64,000 nt of DNA from Cognatazoarcus halotolerans. GTDB taxonomy: Bacteria; Pseudomonadota; Gammaproteobacteria; Burkholderiales; Rhodocyclaceae. Below the pieces are notes generated by a model. That model saw nothing but the letters and a program-made list of their open reading frames with translations. It was not told the DNA's origin and ran no database searches. The stretch lies in contig NZ_WUAF01000003.1 in assembly GCF_009800965.1 (NCBI RefSeq), positions 1 through 64,000 of the forward strand, in the 5' to 3' direction. Of the stretch, positions 33,420 to 42,952 are shown in pieces (position 1 is the stretch's first letter; each line of letters begins with the position of its first letter). A program made the position numbers and the translations under genes.

Positions 33420-33623
33420 ATGCCCACCACCGAATTCATCATCGAAGGAATCCGCAACGAGGACGATCTGCGCCTCGTCATGAACGCCATCCAGGACCTG
33501 CCCTGCATCAACTGGTCCGAGGTGTCGATGGAAAGCGGAGAAGCCGCAGTCGACCATACCGCGATGCTCGACGCGGGCGATATCCTCGCCGCGGTCGAGG
33601 ACGCGGGTTTTCGCACCCGCTGA
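33420..33623 (+). CDS. HMA-like small protein lacking the CxxC motif
   Basis: A 67-residue protein with the beta-alpha-beta-beta-alpha-beta pattern of heavy-metal-associated domains: EFIIEGIRNEDDLRLVMNAIQDLP, WSEVSMESGEAAVDHTAM and DILAAVEDAGFRTR. The metal-binding CxxC expected after the first strand is absent (GIRNED), so it is unlikely to carry copper in the usual way. ATG 33420 is chosen because the domain begins right after it. It converges on the response-regulator gene. Confidence 0.65.
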   Translation: MPTTEFIIEGIRNEDDLRLVMNAIQDLPCINWSEVSMESGEAAVDHTAMLDAGDILAAVEDAGFRTR

Positions 33624-33635
33624 GCCGCGGCGGCC

Positions 33636-35021
<1,386 letters not shown>

Positions 35022-35024
35022 GAT

Positions 35025-36380
35025 CTATCCCTGCCGGAAGGCCGGCAACCTGAACTCGGCGAGCGTGCCGCGACCCGGCTCGCTGCGCAACTCAAGTCTC
35101 CCGCCGAAGCGCTCGATGATGCGCCGGGCGAGCGGCAGGCCGACACCCAACCCCTTGGTCTTGGTGGTGAAAAAGGGCTTGAACACCTTGCCGAGCTGGG
35201 CCTGCGTGAGGCCCGGGCCGCTGTCCCGCACACGCACCCACACCTGGCGTTCGGCGTGCCCGGCCGAGACCTCGATCTCGCCGTGTTCGCGCAGCGCTTC
35301 GACCGCATTGGCGAGCAGGCTGCCGAGCACCTGGCCGAGCAGCAGCGGATCGGCGCTTACCGGCGGCAGGTCGGGCGGCACCAAACTGCGCACGGTGATC
35401 TGCCGGCGTGCGGTTTCGCGCTCGAATTCGGCGAGCCCGTGGGCGACCAGCTCGCCGACCTCCACCGCCACCGGCTGCGAAGCGACCGGGCGTGCGTAGG
35501 AGAGCAGCATGCGCACCCAGTGCTCCATGCGATCGACCTCGGCGATGATGTCGCGGGCCGGCTCGCCGGCATCGGGCGAGAGCTCGAGCGAGAGCTCCGC
35601 CGAGGAGCGGATCGAGGCCAGCGGGTTGCGGATGCCGTGCGCCACCGCCGAGCCCATCTCGCCGACCGCGGCGAGGGTTTCGCTTTGTACCAGCTGTTCC
35701 TGCTGGGTACGGATCAGCGCATCGGCGCGGCGCGCCAGCCAGAACAGGGTGAAGTAGAGAAAGAGGCCAGCCGCTACCGCCCCCAGCCACACTGCCCGGC
35801 GACCGGCGCTGATCGCCTCGTACAGCGCGCGCGGCTTCTTGTAGAGCTCGACCGCGCCGACAATCTGGCCGGAGGCATCCTGCACCGGGAAATAGATTTC
35901 GACGAAGTAGCCGACCTGGGGCTTCAGGCTGGCGTGCTCGGACTTGCGTTCGCCTTCGGAATCGTCGACTGAGTCGCCATGCACCACCAGCATTCCCGAC
36001 AGGGCCTCGTCCAGTTCGTGGTTGTCGTCGAAGCGTCGGCCGACAATGGCCTTGTCGCTCGACCAGATCACCTGGCGGTCGGCGCTGTGGGCGCTGGCGC
36101 GGATCACGTCGGGCATGTTGGCGACGTGATTGAAGGCACTGTTGACCTCCTGCGCGCCAACCTGGCCTTCACGGAAATAGCGCCCGGCGTTTTCGACCAG
36201 CACCACGCTGCGGATGAACTCCATGGTCAGCACGGCTTCCTGGTGCAGCATTCGCTCGGTGAGGAAGCGCGACATCAACAGCGCACACACGGCGCTGAGC
36301 GTGGCGATCGACACCAGGCCGATGAGCGCGAAGCGGCGGCTGAGGTTGAAGGGCTTGGTCGACATGGCCGGAGTATCCAT
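35025..36380 (-). CDS. Membrane sensor histidine kinase
   Basis: A 451-residue kinase with one helix near residues 15-35, a periplasmic domain (about 40-190) and a second helix near 200-225. The kinase core has H-box VAHGIRNPLASIRSSAEL, N-box SLLANAVEAL, G1 RDSGPGLT, F-box FKPFFTTK and G2 GLGVGLPLA. It phosphorylates the adjacent NtrC-type regulator. AAGGA precedes ATG 36380. The stimulus is unknown; the upstream exported proteins may be connected to sensing. Confidence 0.9.
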   Translation of the reverse strand: MDTPAMSTKPFNLSRRFALIGLVSIATLSAVCALLMSRFLTERMLHQEAVLTMEFIRSVVLVENAGRYFREGQVGAQEVNSAFNHVANMPDVIRASAHSADRQVIWSSDKAIVGRRFDDNHELDEALSGMLVVHGDSVDDSEGERKSEHASLKPQVGYFVEIYFPVQDASGQIVGAVELYKKPRALYEAISAGRRAVWLGAVAAGLFLYFTLFWLARRADALIRTQQEQLVQSETLAAVGEMGSAVAHGIRNPLASIRSSAELSLELSPDAGEPARDIIAEVDRMEHWVRMLLSYARPVASQPVAVEVGELVAHGLAEFERETARRQITVRSLVPPDLPPVSADPLLLGQVLGSLLANAVEALREHGEIEVSAGHAERQVWVRVRDSGPGLTQAQLGKVFKPFFTTKTKGLGVGLPLARRIIERFGGRLELRSEPGRGTLAEFRLPAFRQG

Positions 36381-36391
36381 GAGCGGAATCC

Positions 36392-37360
36392 TTACAGGTC
36401 GATCGTCAGCGTGCAATCGAAACGGTTCAGCGAGGCTTTGGCGAGCGGATCGTTGGAACTGCGCCGGCTGCGGCTCGATTCGCAGCCGACGGTGTAGCGG
36501 GGCGACAGTGTCACCGAGGCGCCGAGCGACAGATCGGTGCGGTAGTCGGTGCGGCGATGGTCCTCGTCCGGAGTGGGCGCGCCGAATCGGCTGCGGCGGC
36601 GGGTGACGCGCATCGAGATCTCCACCGTGTCGCGCGGGTGCAGATCGAGGCCGAGCCCGAGGCGTACTTCGCGCGAGGTAAGGTCTTCGAAGTGCCAGCG
36701 ATTGCGCTCCAGCGCAAGGCCACCCTCGAGCTGCAGCACGGGTTTCCAGCGTTGCGCCAGCACATGTTTGCGGCGGTGACGCAGTTGCAGCCGATCCGCG
36801 TCGTACAGGTCGTTGTCGCGGTCGTAGCGATCGCGCAGCCAGTCGAGGCTGGTGCGATGGCGCACCTTTTCGTCACCCGCCGAGAACACGCCACGAAGGC
36901 CGCCCGAACGCCGCCGCAGGAATTCGTCGCCGAGGACGAGTTGCTGCGTCAGCACGCTGAGTTCGAGCTCGCCGCCGGCTGCTTCGAGGACCGAGCCGGC
37001 CTGCAGCGCGAGGTTGCGGCGGTTGAAATCGGGTACCCGGTGCGACTGATGCAGCTCCGCTTCGGCGTTGAACAGCCAGGCACCGGCCTCGCCGCGCGGC
37101 CACTCGAGTTCGGCGAGCGCCAGCAGGTTTGTGAAAGTGCTTTCGCGGGCGATCCGCCGGCCGTTCGGACGCAGCACGTCAAAATCATCGATGAAAGCGT
37201 CGGGATTGTTGCTGCGCTCACTGCCGGCAGCGAGCTCAAGGCTGAACTCGGCCGGCCCCGCGCCGCTGGCCGGCCCGGCCGCCGGAGCGGCACCGGCAAA
37301 GCCGGCGATGGCCAGCCCCAGTGCCACCCCGCGCAAGCGTGCATCGATGGCCTGTGCCAT
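36392..37360 (-). CDS. Exported protein, probable outer-membrane beta-structure, unknown function
   Basis: A 322-residue protein. The signal peptide (about 1-28) ends APAAGP. The rest alternates polar and hydrophobic residues, with many Arg/Asp pairs, in strands such as FSLELAAGSERSNNP, GAWLFNAEAELHQSH and TVEISMRVTRRRSRFG. It ends FDCTLTIDL. This looks like a beta-barrel or beta-sandwich of an unrecognised family. Located between the RRAD-repeat gene and the kinase in one transcript, it is a candidate surface component controlled by the two-component pair. Confidence 0.6.
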   Translation of the reverse strand: MAQAIDARLRGVALGLAIAGFAGAAPAAGPASGAGPAEFSLELAAGSERSNNPDAFIDDFDVLRPNGRRIARESTFTNLLALAELEWPRGEAGAWLFNAEAELHQSHRVPDFNRRNLALQAGSVLEAAGGELELSVLTQQLVLGDEFLRRRSGGLRGVFSAGDEKVRHRTSLDWLRDRYDRDNDLYDADRLQLRHRRKHVLAQRWKPVLQLEGGLALERNRWHFEDLTSREVRLGLGLDLHPRDTVEISMRVTRRRSRFGAPTPDEDHRRTDYRTDLSLGASVTLSPRYTVGCESSRSRRSSNDPLAKASLNRFDCTLTIDL

Positions 37361-37371
37361 GGCCAGCCGGC

Positions 37372-37596
37372 TCAGCCGCGGTCAGCGCGCCGATCGGCAC
37401 GACGGTCCTCGCGACGGTCAGCCCGGCGATCTGCCCGGCGGTCGGCACGGCGGTCCGCTTGACGATCCGCGCGGCGGTCTTCCTGGCGAACGTCGCCGAC
37501 GGACAGATCGTCCGCACCCTGGCGCGCGTAGGTGGTTGGCACGTAGGCGGCGGAAAGGGCGAGAAGGACGAAGGCGGTCTTGAGCAGCTTGGACAT
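37372..37596 (-). CDS. Exported arginine/aspartate tetrapeptide-repeat protein
   Basis: A 74-residue protein. Residues 1-25 are a signal peptide (KLLKTAFVLLALSAAYVPTTYA). After a short acidic linker, the second half is about eight tandem copies of DRRA or close variants (DRQA, DREDRR), giving a dense alternation of positive and negative charge. AGGAG precedes ATG 37596. It is the first gene of the operon containing the exported barrel-like protein, kinase and regulator, and it follows a sigma-54 promoter. Function is unknown; a charged peptide acting on the envelope or in signalling is a guess. Confidence 0.65.
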   Translation of the reverse strand: MSKLLKTAFVLLALSAAYVPTTYARQGADDLSVGDVRQEDRRADRQADRRADRRADRRADRREDRRADRRADRG

Positions 37597-37665
37597 GATG
37601 ATCTCCTGATTGAAGCGATCTTGATGGGATTGCCCGCGTGTTTCGGGTTGGGGCAGACCAATCAA

Positions 37666-37682
37666 CGCAACCCCCATGCCAG
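37666..37682 (-). promoter_or_regulatory. Sigma-54 promoter of the two-component operon
   Basis: Minus strand TGGCAT-GGGGG-TTGCG: correct GG/GC spacing, one mismatch in -24 and a good -12. Transcription would start near 37655, about 60 bases before ATG 37596. The gap 37597-37900 otherwise holds an AT-rich patch (37700-37725) and the dyads at 37756-37793. Confidence 0.65.
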
Positions 37683-37755
37683 CCTTTCGAGGGGTGAAAG
37701 TTAATTTATAAATCAATGATTTACGTTTTTTCGGCGAGTGCCGGTGGTGCGCGTC

Positions 37756-37793
37756 GGGGGATATCCCCCACCCGGTGGGGGATGCGCCCCACC
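37756..37793. promoter_or_regulatory. Overlapping inverted repeats, candidate enhancer site
   Basis: Three nested dyads: GGGGGATATCCCCC (37756-37769), ATCCCCCAC/GTGGGGGAT (37763-37783) and GGTGGGG/CCCCACC (37774-37793). They sit about 75-110 bases upstream of the sigma-54 promoter, where NtrC-type activators bind. They could alternatively form part of a terminator of the CadC-like gene, but no U-run follows. Confidence 0.45.
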
Positions 37794-37900
37794 GCTGCGG
37801 GTCCGGTCATCGCGCAGCGTGTGACGGATTGGCGAGCGCCGGTCGCTCCGGCTCGTCACGCGCTTGTGGGCGACGGCGCGGCGCCGCAGGCCCTCGCCGC

Positions 37901-39481
37901 TCAGAAGCCGTATTTCTTCAGGATCGCACCAATGCGGGCCCGTACCTGTGGGTCGCGGAAGGGAAAGGCGCGCAGGAACTCCTCGCTGCTGATGCCTGGC
38001 GCGCGCTGGCGCGCGGAAGCGGCCCATGAACGTGCGCGCGCGTCGTTGCCGTCCATGCCATGGGCGGCCACCGCGATCAATTCGATCAGCACATGGGCGC
38101 CGGGTGAGTTTGCGGCGCGTTCCGCCCATGCGGCCGCCTCGGCGGGTTCGTCGCGGCCCATGTGCGAGAACGAGCGCACCCCCAGCATGGCGTAGGCGAG
38201 CGGATCCAGCGGGCTGAGCGCCAGCGCCGCATCGGTGTTGACGAGGCTCTCGGCGGTCTCTCCCAGCAGGGACTGGCTCCATGCCCGGGAGTAGCGCGCC
38301 TGGGCGAAGTTCGGGTTGAGTGCGTTTGCGCGATCGAGCCACGACAGGCTGCCTTCGAGGTCGCCGCGCAGCATGAAGGCCCGGCCCATCGTGAAGTTCG
38401 CGAAGGGATCGACCTCGTCGTGCTCGAGCGCTTTCGCCGCGAACTGGTAGGTGAGCTGGATGGCGCGCTGCACGTTGTCGTCGTAGCGCAGCAGGGCATC
38501 CTGGAAATGGGTGAACGACAGGCCCGCGTACGCGCGGGCGAAGTTGGGTTCGAGGGCGACAGCCTGCTGGAACATGGCGGTCGCACGGGCATTGTCCAGC
38601 TTGTTGAAACGGTACATGTGGTGCAGGCCGAGGTGGTAGGCCGACCAAGCATCGAGATGTTGCGGGGAGCGCAGCCGCGCCCGTTGCGCCTCGTGCAGCG
38701 GTATGCGGATCTCGAGCGCCGTCACCACCGCGCGGACAATTTCCTCGCGAATCTCGTGAACCGCGTCGAGTTCGGCGCGAAAGCGATCGCTCCACACCAC
38801 GCCCTTGTCGTCGGTGTCGCACAGTTCGACCGAGATGGTGATCACGCGGCCCAGCAGCTCGACCGCACCGCTCAGGCAGTACCTCACCTTGAGGCTGTTG
38901 CGCACCTCGTCGAGATCGGCTTCGGCGCTGCGAAAGCGGAAAGTCGACGCACGCGCGATCACGAACAGCCAGTGAAGCCGTGACAGTTCGGCGATGAGGT
39001 CGTGGGGCAACGCGTCGGCGATGGTCGAGGGTGTTTCGCCGATGCCGACCGTCTCGAACGGCAGTACTGCGATGCTCGGGCGGGTGACCAGCGCGTCTTC
39101 GCAGGTTTCGGCGGGCGGGAGGATCTCGCCTCCCCCCGTGACGGGCGTGATCGCGGTCGGAGCGTCGCTCTCCACGATGTCGACCTCGCCAACGAAGCGG
39201 AAACCCCGCCCGGATACGGTACGAATCAGCGCCTGTGCCCGCCCGGTGTCGCCGAGCGCCTGCCGGGCGCTCTTGACGCAGGTCGACAGCGTGGCGTCGG
39301 TAACGACGCGCCCCTTCCACAGTTCGGCGAGGATCTCGTCCCGGCCGACCACGCGGTGGTGGTTGCGAACCAGCAGTTCGATCAGGTTGAACACCTGCGG
39401 CTCCACCTGCCGCGGACTGCCCTGATACCGCAGTTCGAACAGTCCGGTGTCGAGCTCCCAGTCGGCAAATCTGCAAATCAT
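37901..39481 (-). CDS. CadC-like winged-helix regulator with TPR-type C-terminus
   Basis: A 526-residue protein. Residues 1-95 are an OmpR/CadC winged helix (ICRFADWELDTGLFELRY, VFNLIELLVRNHHRVVGRDEILAELW, IRTVSGRGFRFVG). The middle resembles the adenylate-cyclase-like linker of such regulators (SIAVLPFETVG...DALPHDLIAELSRL). The last 250 residues are TPR-like repeats. Unlike CadC it has no membrane helix. It is probably a cytosolic transcription factor with a protein-binding solenoid. ATG 39481 fits the AGGTGG spacing; ATG 39487 is six bases upstream. Confidence 0.8.
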   Translation of the reverse strand: MICRFADWELDTGLFELRYQGSPRQVEPQVFNLIELLVRNHHRVVGRDEILAELWKGRVVTDATLSTCVKSARQALGDTGRAQALIRTVSGRGFRFVGEVDIVESDAPTAITPVTGGGEILPPAETCEDALVTRPSIAVLPFETVGIGETPSTIADALPHDLIAELSRLHWLFVIARASTFRFRSAEADLDEVRNSLKVRYCLSGAVELLGRVITISVELCDTDDKGVVWSDRFRAELDAVHEIREEIVRAVVTALEIRIPLHEAQRARLRSPQHLDAWSAYHLGLHHMYRFNKLDNARATAMFQQAVALEPNFARAYAGLSFTHFQDALLRYDDNVQRAIQLTYQFAAKALEHDEVDPFANFTMGRAFMLRGDLEGSLSWLDRANALNPNFAQARYSRAWSQSLLGETAESLVNTDAALALSPLDPLAYAMLGVRSFSHMGRDEPAEAAAWAERAANSPGAHVLIELIAVAAHGMDGNDARARSWAASARQRAPGISSEEFLRAFPFRDPQVRARIGAILKKYGF

Positions 39482-39689
39482 GGGCATCCCCACCTGCTTG
39501 CGGCGCTGGACCAATACTAGCACCGGCCCGTACTCGCACCATCGCCGCGATACAGCGAAACCCCATCAAATCCTCAGCCAATCCTCAAGCCATCCTCAAG
39601 CGCCCGGGTCGGTCGATCGGCACAATGGTTTCACGCAACGGGGACAAGCCGAAGCGAAACCAACCAACAGATCAAGAAGGAGAATCATC

Positions 39690-39905
39690 ATGCCACTCGT
39701 CGATATCAACGTCATCCAGGGTGTTTTTTCCGCGGCACAAAAGAAGGAGATGATCGAGAAGGTCACCAATGTCATGGTCGGCATCGAAGGCGAAGCCCTG
39801 CGCGGAGTGACCTGGGTGCGCGTACTGGAGGTCGGCAGCGGCGACTGGGGGATCGGCGGACAGGCGCTCACCGCCGCCGACGTGAAGGCGATGGCCGGCA
39901 GCTGA
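39690..39905 (+). CDS. 4-oxalocrotonate tautomerase family protein
   Basis: A 71-residue tautomerase subunit. Proline directly after the initiator methionine (MPLVDINVIQG) is the catalytic base of this family. FSAAQKKEMIEKVTNVMV and LRGVTWVRVLEVGSGDWGIGG follow. It would act as a homohexamer or similar on enol/keto substrates. AAGAAGGAG lies before ATG 39690. It is divergent from the CadC-like gene and followed by a Mo-cofactor-fold protein, without other aromatic catabolism genes. Confidence 0.87.
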   Translation: MPLVDINVIQGVFSAAQKKEMIEKVTNVMVGIEGEALRGVTWVRVLEVGSGDWGIGGQALTAADVKAMAGS

Positions 39906-40010
39906 TCGCGTCCGGGCCGGCCCGTCTTCCCGGGCGCTGCCGGCCCTTGTGCGCTTGCGGACTTCGGTTCATGTTGCGCCTTCCGACGCACATTAACGGG
40001 AGCAGTCATC

Positions 40011-40589
40011 ATGGACCGACGCGGCTTTCTTGCCACCGCTTCCCTCGCCGGCCTCGCACAAGCGGCACCGGCGCTCGCCGGAGCGCATGCCGGCCCGGCC
40101 CTGCTCACGGTGGGCGGGGCGATCGCCCGTGGCAACAGGGGCGCGGTCGACCCGGCACTCGATCAGTTGATGGTCAGGCACGGCGTGCACTTTTCCAGCG
40201 CCTTTGCCTTCGATTCGCCGGCCTTGCTGAGCCTGCCCGCGATCACGATCCGCCCGACGCTGGAATACGACGAGACCCCGCACCGCCTGCGCGGGCCGCT
40301 GCTGACAAAGGTGCTCGAGGCGGCAGGTGTGGATACCGGCGCCGCCGCACGGGTCGGCATCCGGGCAATAGATGGTTACCGCATCGAGATCACCTCGGCC
40401 GACATCGCCGCCTACCGGATGATTCTCGCCACGCATCTCGATGATCGACCCCTGCCGCTGGGTGGCCTCGGTCCGCAGTGGGCGGTGTTCGACCCGGCCG
40501 CAGTGCCGGCCTTGCGGGACAAGCCCCTCAAGGAGCGCTTCGCGCTCTGCCCGTGGGGCGTCTATTACATCGATGTCGCGACTGGCTAG
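40011..40589 (+). CDS. Molybdopterin-oxidoreductase-like exported protein
   Basis: A 192-residue protein. The N-terminus MDRRGFLATASLAGLAQAAPALAG is an export signal with an arginine pair. The remainder resembles the sulfite-oxidase/YedY-type fold in its small form: LLSLPAITIRPTLEY, LRGPLLTKVLEAAGV, RIEITSADIAAYRMILAT. The Mo-coordinating cysteine of true oxidoreductases is not evident, so it may not bind the cofactor. Function is unknown. Confidence 0.65.
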   Translation: MDRRGFLATASLAGLAQAAPALAGAHAGPALLTVGGAIARGNRGAVDPALDQLMVRHGVHFSSAFAFDSPALLSLPAITIRPTLEYDETPHRLRGPLLTKVLEAAGVDTGAAARVGIRAIDGYRIEITSADIAAYRMILATHLDDRPLPLGGLGPQWAVFDPAAVPALRDKPLKERFALCPWGVYYIDVATG

Positions 40590-40645
40590 GCGAGCTGCGG
40601 AAGGTGGCCGCAGGCCGGGCGGGCGCGCGAAGGATTGAACCGATC

Positions 40646-41326
40646 ATGAACGAACTCAAGGAAAACATTCTGTGGCGTGCGCTTGCGGGCGCCCAGCAAG
40701 GTTTTGCGACAGGTGGAGCCGAGGCCTTGCGCTACGCGCCGGGCTTTCCCCCGCTCGTCGCCTTTGCGGATTACGCCCGGCCGAACCTGGGCGCCATCGA
40801 ACCGTTCTGCGAGCCCGGCGAGCACCTTTACTGCGCGGGCTGGTCCGGCGCATCGCCGGTCGGTTGGCAGGTCGAAGCCGAGACCTCGATGTTCAGGATG
40901 GTCTGGGCCGGCCCCATGCCGGCGGTCGACGAAGCCCCCGACGCGGTGCAGCTTGGCGGCGAGTATGCCGACCAGGCACTCGAACTGGGCACCCTGACGA
41001 GGCCGGGACCACTTGGCCGCCGGACGGTCGAGCTGGGCGATTATTTCGGTTACTTCGACGGTTCGCGGCTCGTCGCCATAGCAGGAGAGCGGCTGTTCAC
41101 CGGCGCCTTCCGGGAAATCAGCGGGGTGTGCACGCATCCCGATTTCCAGGGGCGCGGGCTGGCGCGCAGGCTGATGCTGAAGCTCGTTCGACGCCAGCTG
41201 TTGCGCAGGGAGCAACCCTTCCTGCACGTGATGCGCGACAACGTGAATGCGCGCCGGCTCTACCAGGGAATGGGCTTCGAAGTGCTGACCGAGTCGGTGG
41301 TACGGGTGATCGCGCGGTGCGGGTGA
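40646..41326 (+). CDS. GNAT acetyltransferase (FR47-like)
   Basis: A 226-residue protein. The first 110 residues are a family-specific N-terminal part. The last 110 residues are a GNAT fold with YFDGSRLVAIAGERL, REISGVCTHPDFQGRGLARRLMLKLVRRQL (acetyl-CoA loop QGRGLA) and NARRLYQGMGFEVL. The substrate is unknown. ATG 40646 is weakly supported by AAGGA eleven bases upstream. It is a single gene. Confidence 0.83.
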   Translation: MNELKENILWRALAGAQQGFATGGAEALRYAPGFPPLVAFADYARPNLGAIEPFCEPGEHLYCAGWSGASPVGWQVEAETSMFRMVWAGPMPAVDEAPDAVQLGGEYADQALELGTLTRPGPLGRRTVELGDYFGYFDGSRLVAIAGERLFTGAFREISGVCTHPDFQGRGLARRLMLKLVRRQLLRREQPFLHVMRDNVNARRLYQGMGFEVLTESVVRVIARCG

Positions 41327-41421
41327 GACCGGTCTGCAACGGGCCGGATCGGGGACATGGGCTATAACGACATGAAAGGCGCATTTTTCGATGAACCTGT
41401 GCGCTTCATGGAGGGTGCCCC

Positions 41422-42681
41422 ATGGACCCGACTGCGAACATGCTGTTCTCGCCGATCCGCATCGGTAAGCTGGAACTGCCGGCGCGGCTGTTCAAGACCG
41501 CGACCGCCGAAACGCGGGCCAGCGCGGACGGTTTCGTCACTGATGCGGTGCTGGATTTCTACGAGCCGATGGCAAAGGCGGGCACGCCGCTGATCATTAC
41601 CGGCAACATCTACATCAGCCGCCAGGCCAAATCCGCGCCCTTCCAGCTCGGTGTTGACGACGATGACAAGATTCCGGGCCTGGCCCGTCTCGTTGGCGCG
41701 GTGCATGCGCACGGCGCGAGAATGTTTGCGCAGCTTAACCATTGCGGACGCCAGGTGGTGCCGGACTTCGTAGGGGCGCGGGACGTGGTGTCGGCGTCGG
41801 GCGTCAAGGACCTGCTGACCGGTACCCGCCCGCGGGAGATGAGCGTGCCGGAGATCCACCGCATCATCGAGGATTTCGCCGATGCCGCGGCGCGCTGCCA
41901 GCGGGCCGGCTTCGACGGGGTGCAGATGCATTCGGCCAACGGGTACCTCCTCAGCCAGTTCCTCACCCCCTACACCAATCGCCGCGGCGATGCGTACGGC
42001 GGCACGCTGGAGGCGCGTACCCGCTTCGGGCGCGAGATCCTGCGGGCCATCCGCGCCCGGGTCGGTCCCGATTTTCCGGTGATCATGAAAATGAACGGCT
42101 CCGATTGGTTGCCGCTGCGCGACGGGCTGAAGACCCCTGAGCTGGTCGAGGTGGCCTGCATCATGGAAAGGGAAGGGGTCGATGCGGTCGAGATCTCGGT
42201 GGGCCACTACGAGAGCGGCTTCCCGATGGTGCGGGGCACCTTCGGCCGTTGCCTGCGGCACATGATCCGCGGCAGCATGGCGCACCTGCCGCCGCTGCGC
42301 CGAAACCTGATGCGCGTGTTCCGCCCGCTGGTGACCCTCGCCAGCAACCTGCTGTGGAGCCGACGCGAAGGCTTCAACCTGGACTACGCACGGGCGTTCA
42401 AGGCGCGGCTGAAGATACCGGTGATCTGCGTGGGCGGTTTCCGCACCCGCGCGGCCATGGAGCGTGCGCTGCGCGATGGACTCTGCGACGCCTGTTCGGC
42501 CGGTCGTCCGTTCATAGCCGATCCCTACTTCTTCGAGCACATCCGGGACCGCACGCCGGGGCCACGCTGCGTCGACTGCAATGGCTGCGTCGGTCATCTC
42601 GGCGCACAACCGGCCGACTGCTACCATCCGGCCGTGCGTGCCGAAAAGGACGCGATGATGGCGCGCCGATCAGATGGTTGA
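41422..42681 (+). CDS. Old-yellow-enzyme family NADH:flavin oxidoreductase
   Basis: A 419-residue FMN enzyme with the OYE barrel. Features are RLFKTATAETRASADGFVTD near the start, the active-site region HAHGARMFAQLNHCGRQV, GFDGVQMHSANGYLLSQFLTPYTNRRGDAYGG (substrate histidine and asparagine), then VICVGGFRTRAAMERALRDGLCDACSAGRPFIADP. Four clustered cysteines near the end (RCVDCNGCVG...DCYH) resemble the Fe-S-binding region of the dienoyl-CoA-reductase branch. It would reduce activated double bonds. GGAGGG precedes ATG 41422. Confidence 0.88.
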   Translation: MDPTANMLFSPIRIGKLELPARLFKTATAETRASADGFVTDAVLDFYEPMAKAGTPLIITGNIYISRQAKSAPFQLGVDDDDKIPGLARLVGAVHAHGARMFAQLNHCGRQVVPDFVGARDVVSASGVKDLLTGTRPREMSVPEIHRIIEDFADAAARCQRAGFDGVQMHSANGYLLSQFLTPYTNRRGDAYGGTLEARTRFGREILRAIRARVGPDFPVIMKMNGSDWLPLRDGLKTPELVEVACIMEREGVDAVEISVGHYESGFPMVRGTFGRCLRHMIRGSMAHLPPLRRNLMRVFRPLVTLASNLLWSRREGFNLDYARAFKARLKIPVICVGGFRTRAAMERALRDGLCDACSAGRPFIADPYFFEHIRDRTPGPRCVDCNGCVGHLGAQPADCYHPAVRAEKDAMMARRSDG

Positions 42682-42952
42682 GCCGACGAATCGATAAGCG
42701 CAGGGGCGTTGGTAGCAGGCGGGCGGCCGCGCCCAGGCCGGCTTGCATCCTGGGCGCGATGCGCTGACGCAGCCTGGGTGGGGTAAACATGCCCGAACTC
42801 GAAGGGTTATGATCGTCGAGCCCTGCTACCCGGTTGCACTTGTTCCCAAGGATTCGACCCTTGGCTCCCTCATGTGTCGTGTTGCGCGCCTCCATGGTCA
42901 CGCAGTGATTCACCTGCCTGCCGCGAACTTATCCTGAGCTCGACCGTTTGAG

